From Astrothelium macrocarpum (taxonomy: Eukaryota > Ascomycota > Dothideomycetes > Trypetheliales > Trypetheliaceae): a stretch of 31,922 nucleotides of DNA. The stretch spans positions 1-31,922 of the forward strand of contig JAGEMR010000217.1 in NCBI GenBank assembly GCA_021030915.1. The letters run 5' to 3'. The notes beneath the pieces were generated by a model. It was not told the origin of the DNA and ran no database searches. It saw only the letters and a list, made by a program, of their open reading frames with translations. The translations under genes were made by a program, and so were the position numbers. Of the stretch, positions 30,291 through 31,922 are shown one piece after another (the first letter of the stretch is position 1; each line of letters opens with the position of its first letter).

Positions 30291-31922
30291 AATTCTCACT
30301 ATCACGCGTTTGAATTTGAATATCTCAATAACGCTGATAATTAATGAGATGAAAACAAGATTAGTTAGAAATTCTGAATTATGTATTTTATATAGAGAAT
30401 TAATTTTCATTTCTGAAATATAATGGGATATGAATTGGTCGTTCTGAATGAATCGAATAAAAAATCATTTCAATTTCATTTGATATCTTTTCATTCATTA
30501 TTATAACGTTTTGAGATCTAATTTATATTTTAGACTGATTTCATTATTTCCGCTATTTCGGCCGAAATTCGTCTTTGAATTACTCATTCATTATTCATTA
30601 TTCAATAATCTCTTATTTTTACTATTATTTAACAATTCGTTCAGCCTTTCATTATTATTGAATTTCCTTCCAATCATGTTTTTATTATATTTTTCATTCA
30701 ATTTCAATTTATTTATCAGTCTATTTTTATATCTTTTGAATTTTTTTTTATTATTTTTCAAATTATTCAGCCTTTTTTTATTTCTATTATAATTCACAAA
30801 CGTATATAATTTTACTAGAATTATAAAAAATAATTTTATTATATTCAAAAAATATTTTAATTTATTTTTATTATTTTATTTATTATTTTTAAAATTTCAA
30901 TATTTTTTTCAGATTCAATATTTTAATTTTTAAAAAATAATTTTTTTTATTCTATTTTAGAATTTATATTTTAAATTTATCAATCATTTTTCATTATAAT
31001 GATTTTAATTAAATATCAAATTATTTATAAAAATTTTTTCAATATTTTATTAATATTATTATTAAAAATTTTAAATTATGATATTGATTTAAATTCTTTT
31101 TTATATTAATTTAATTAAATATTATTAATAAATCGAATAATTTCAAATTTATTTTGAATTAATCATTAATAATATTCGAAAATATAAATATTTTTTAATA
31201 TATCTTTCAGAATAATAAAAAGAAATCAATTTTATTTAATCTAATTAGATTCTATATATATTGGATTTATTCATTTAATTCGGAATTATAATATTCAATC
31301 GATGATCTGAATAAATTCATATCAAATAATTGAAATCAATAAATTAAATAAAAAAATAAATAATCATTAGAATTTATTAATCATAATAATAATTAAAAAA
31401 ATCCATAATAAAATAAAATTTATAATCATTTATAATAAATAATTTCCATTTTAAATTATAATCAATTTTAATTTTAATATTTTTATCAAATATTTTTTTC
31501 AATCAGATTAAATCAATTTTATCATTTATTTAATCTGATAAAAATATGATAAAATTATATTTATAAATAATAAAATTCATATATTAAAATTATAAATTCT
31601 GAATAATATCTGATCAAATATTATAAATGAATAAAAAAAATAATATTTCATCGTTTATAACGATTATGATCAGAATAATAATTCATAAAATTAAATTATT
31701 TATATCTATTTTTTGAAATAAATTTTATTTGAATATTATTTTATTGAATATACGATAATAATTCGAAAATTGATTTATAATAAAATCTTTTTTATTCATA
31801 TTATATATATTATATAATGAAATATAATATTTTATAATTTTGATAATTATTTAATAAATTATTAATAATAAAATAATATAATTTAATATTTTATATTATT
31901 TTAAAATAAAATTAAAATTATT
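30291..31922. other. Right AT-rich, RIP-like block
   Basis: Composition drops abruptly after about 30,290 and stays extremely AT-rich to the window end. Between 30,511 and 30,848 both strands are open (93 codons plus, 85 codons minus). The minus-strand text is rich in Lys, Asn, Arg and Leu with charged helical character (for example GRKFNNNERLNELLNNSKN), the plus strand only Phe/Leu-rich. This may be a decayed coding segment of a transposon on the minus strand, but no family motif is visible. From about 30,850 onward I see nothing beyond A/T runs. Confidence 0.55.

Overview
The window looks like filamentous ascomycete (Pezizomycotina) nuclear DNA. The genes carry short introns (about 50-107 bp) with GTatgt/GTaagt-type donors. 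The gene families are fungal (GapA/Sar1-type RasGAP, DUF6594 protein, alternative NADH dehydrogenase, arginase). The genome is sharply two-compartment: gene-bearing DNA of ordinary composition lies between extremely AT-rich blocks whose transposon relics carry the C-to-T/G-to-A damage expected of repeat-induced point mutation (RIP). I cannot name the species. A Leotiomycete, Dothideomycete or lichen-forming Lecanoromycete would all fit.

Left AT-rich compartment (1 to about 8,780). Positions 1-3442 are the 3' half of a Ty3/gypsy chromovirus. It has a decayed but readable reverse transcriptase, RNase H, integrase and chromodomain, then a polypurine tract and a 3' LTR that is strikingly undamaged. 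A featureless AT desert follows (3443-6460). It is interrupted by a complete 1,896-bp Fot1/pogo-type DNA transposon (6461-8356), flanked by TA, with a dead transposase. Its terminal inverted repeats contain 17-bp iterons, 2 copies on the left and 4 on the right. Four copies of a ~136-bp satellite (8844-9468) sit at the compartment border.

Gene compartment (about 9,480-30,290). After 2 kb of gene relics come six genes: arginase (3 exons), a type II alternative NADH dehydrogenase with a 7-nt first exon (6 exons), a DUF6594 membrane protein (4 exons), a GapA/Sar1-like RasGAP (5 exons), a 696-aa polytopic membrane protein on the minus strand with an internal tandem duplication, and a 169-aa conserved fungal protein (3 exons). 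Last, next to the right AT-rich block, is a two-exon minus-strand gene for a 280-aa secreted cysteine-rich protein, a candidate effector in a typical effector position.

Right AT-rich compartment (about 30,290 to the end). It is RIP-like DNA without an identifiable gene, though one ~250-bp stretch is open on both strands and may be a coding relic.

The genes do not form an obvious pathway cluster. They are mainly housekeeping (nitrogen catabolism, respiration, Ras signalling) plus lineage-variable membrane and secreted proteins toward the right edge. Exon structures were derived by hand from reading frames and splice signals and have not been checked against transcripts.
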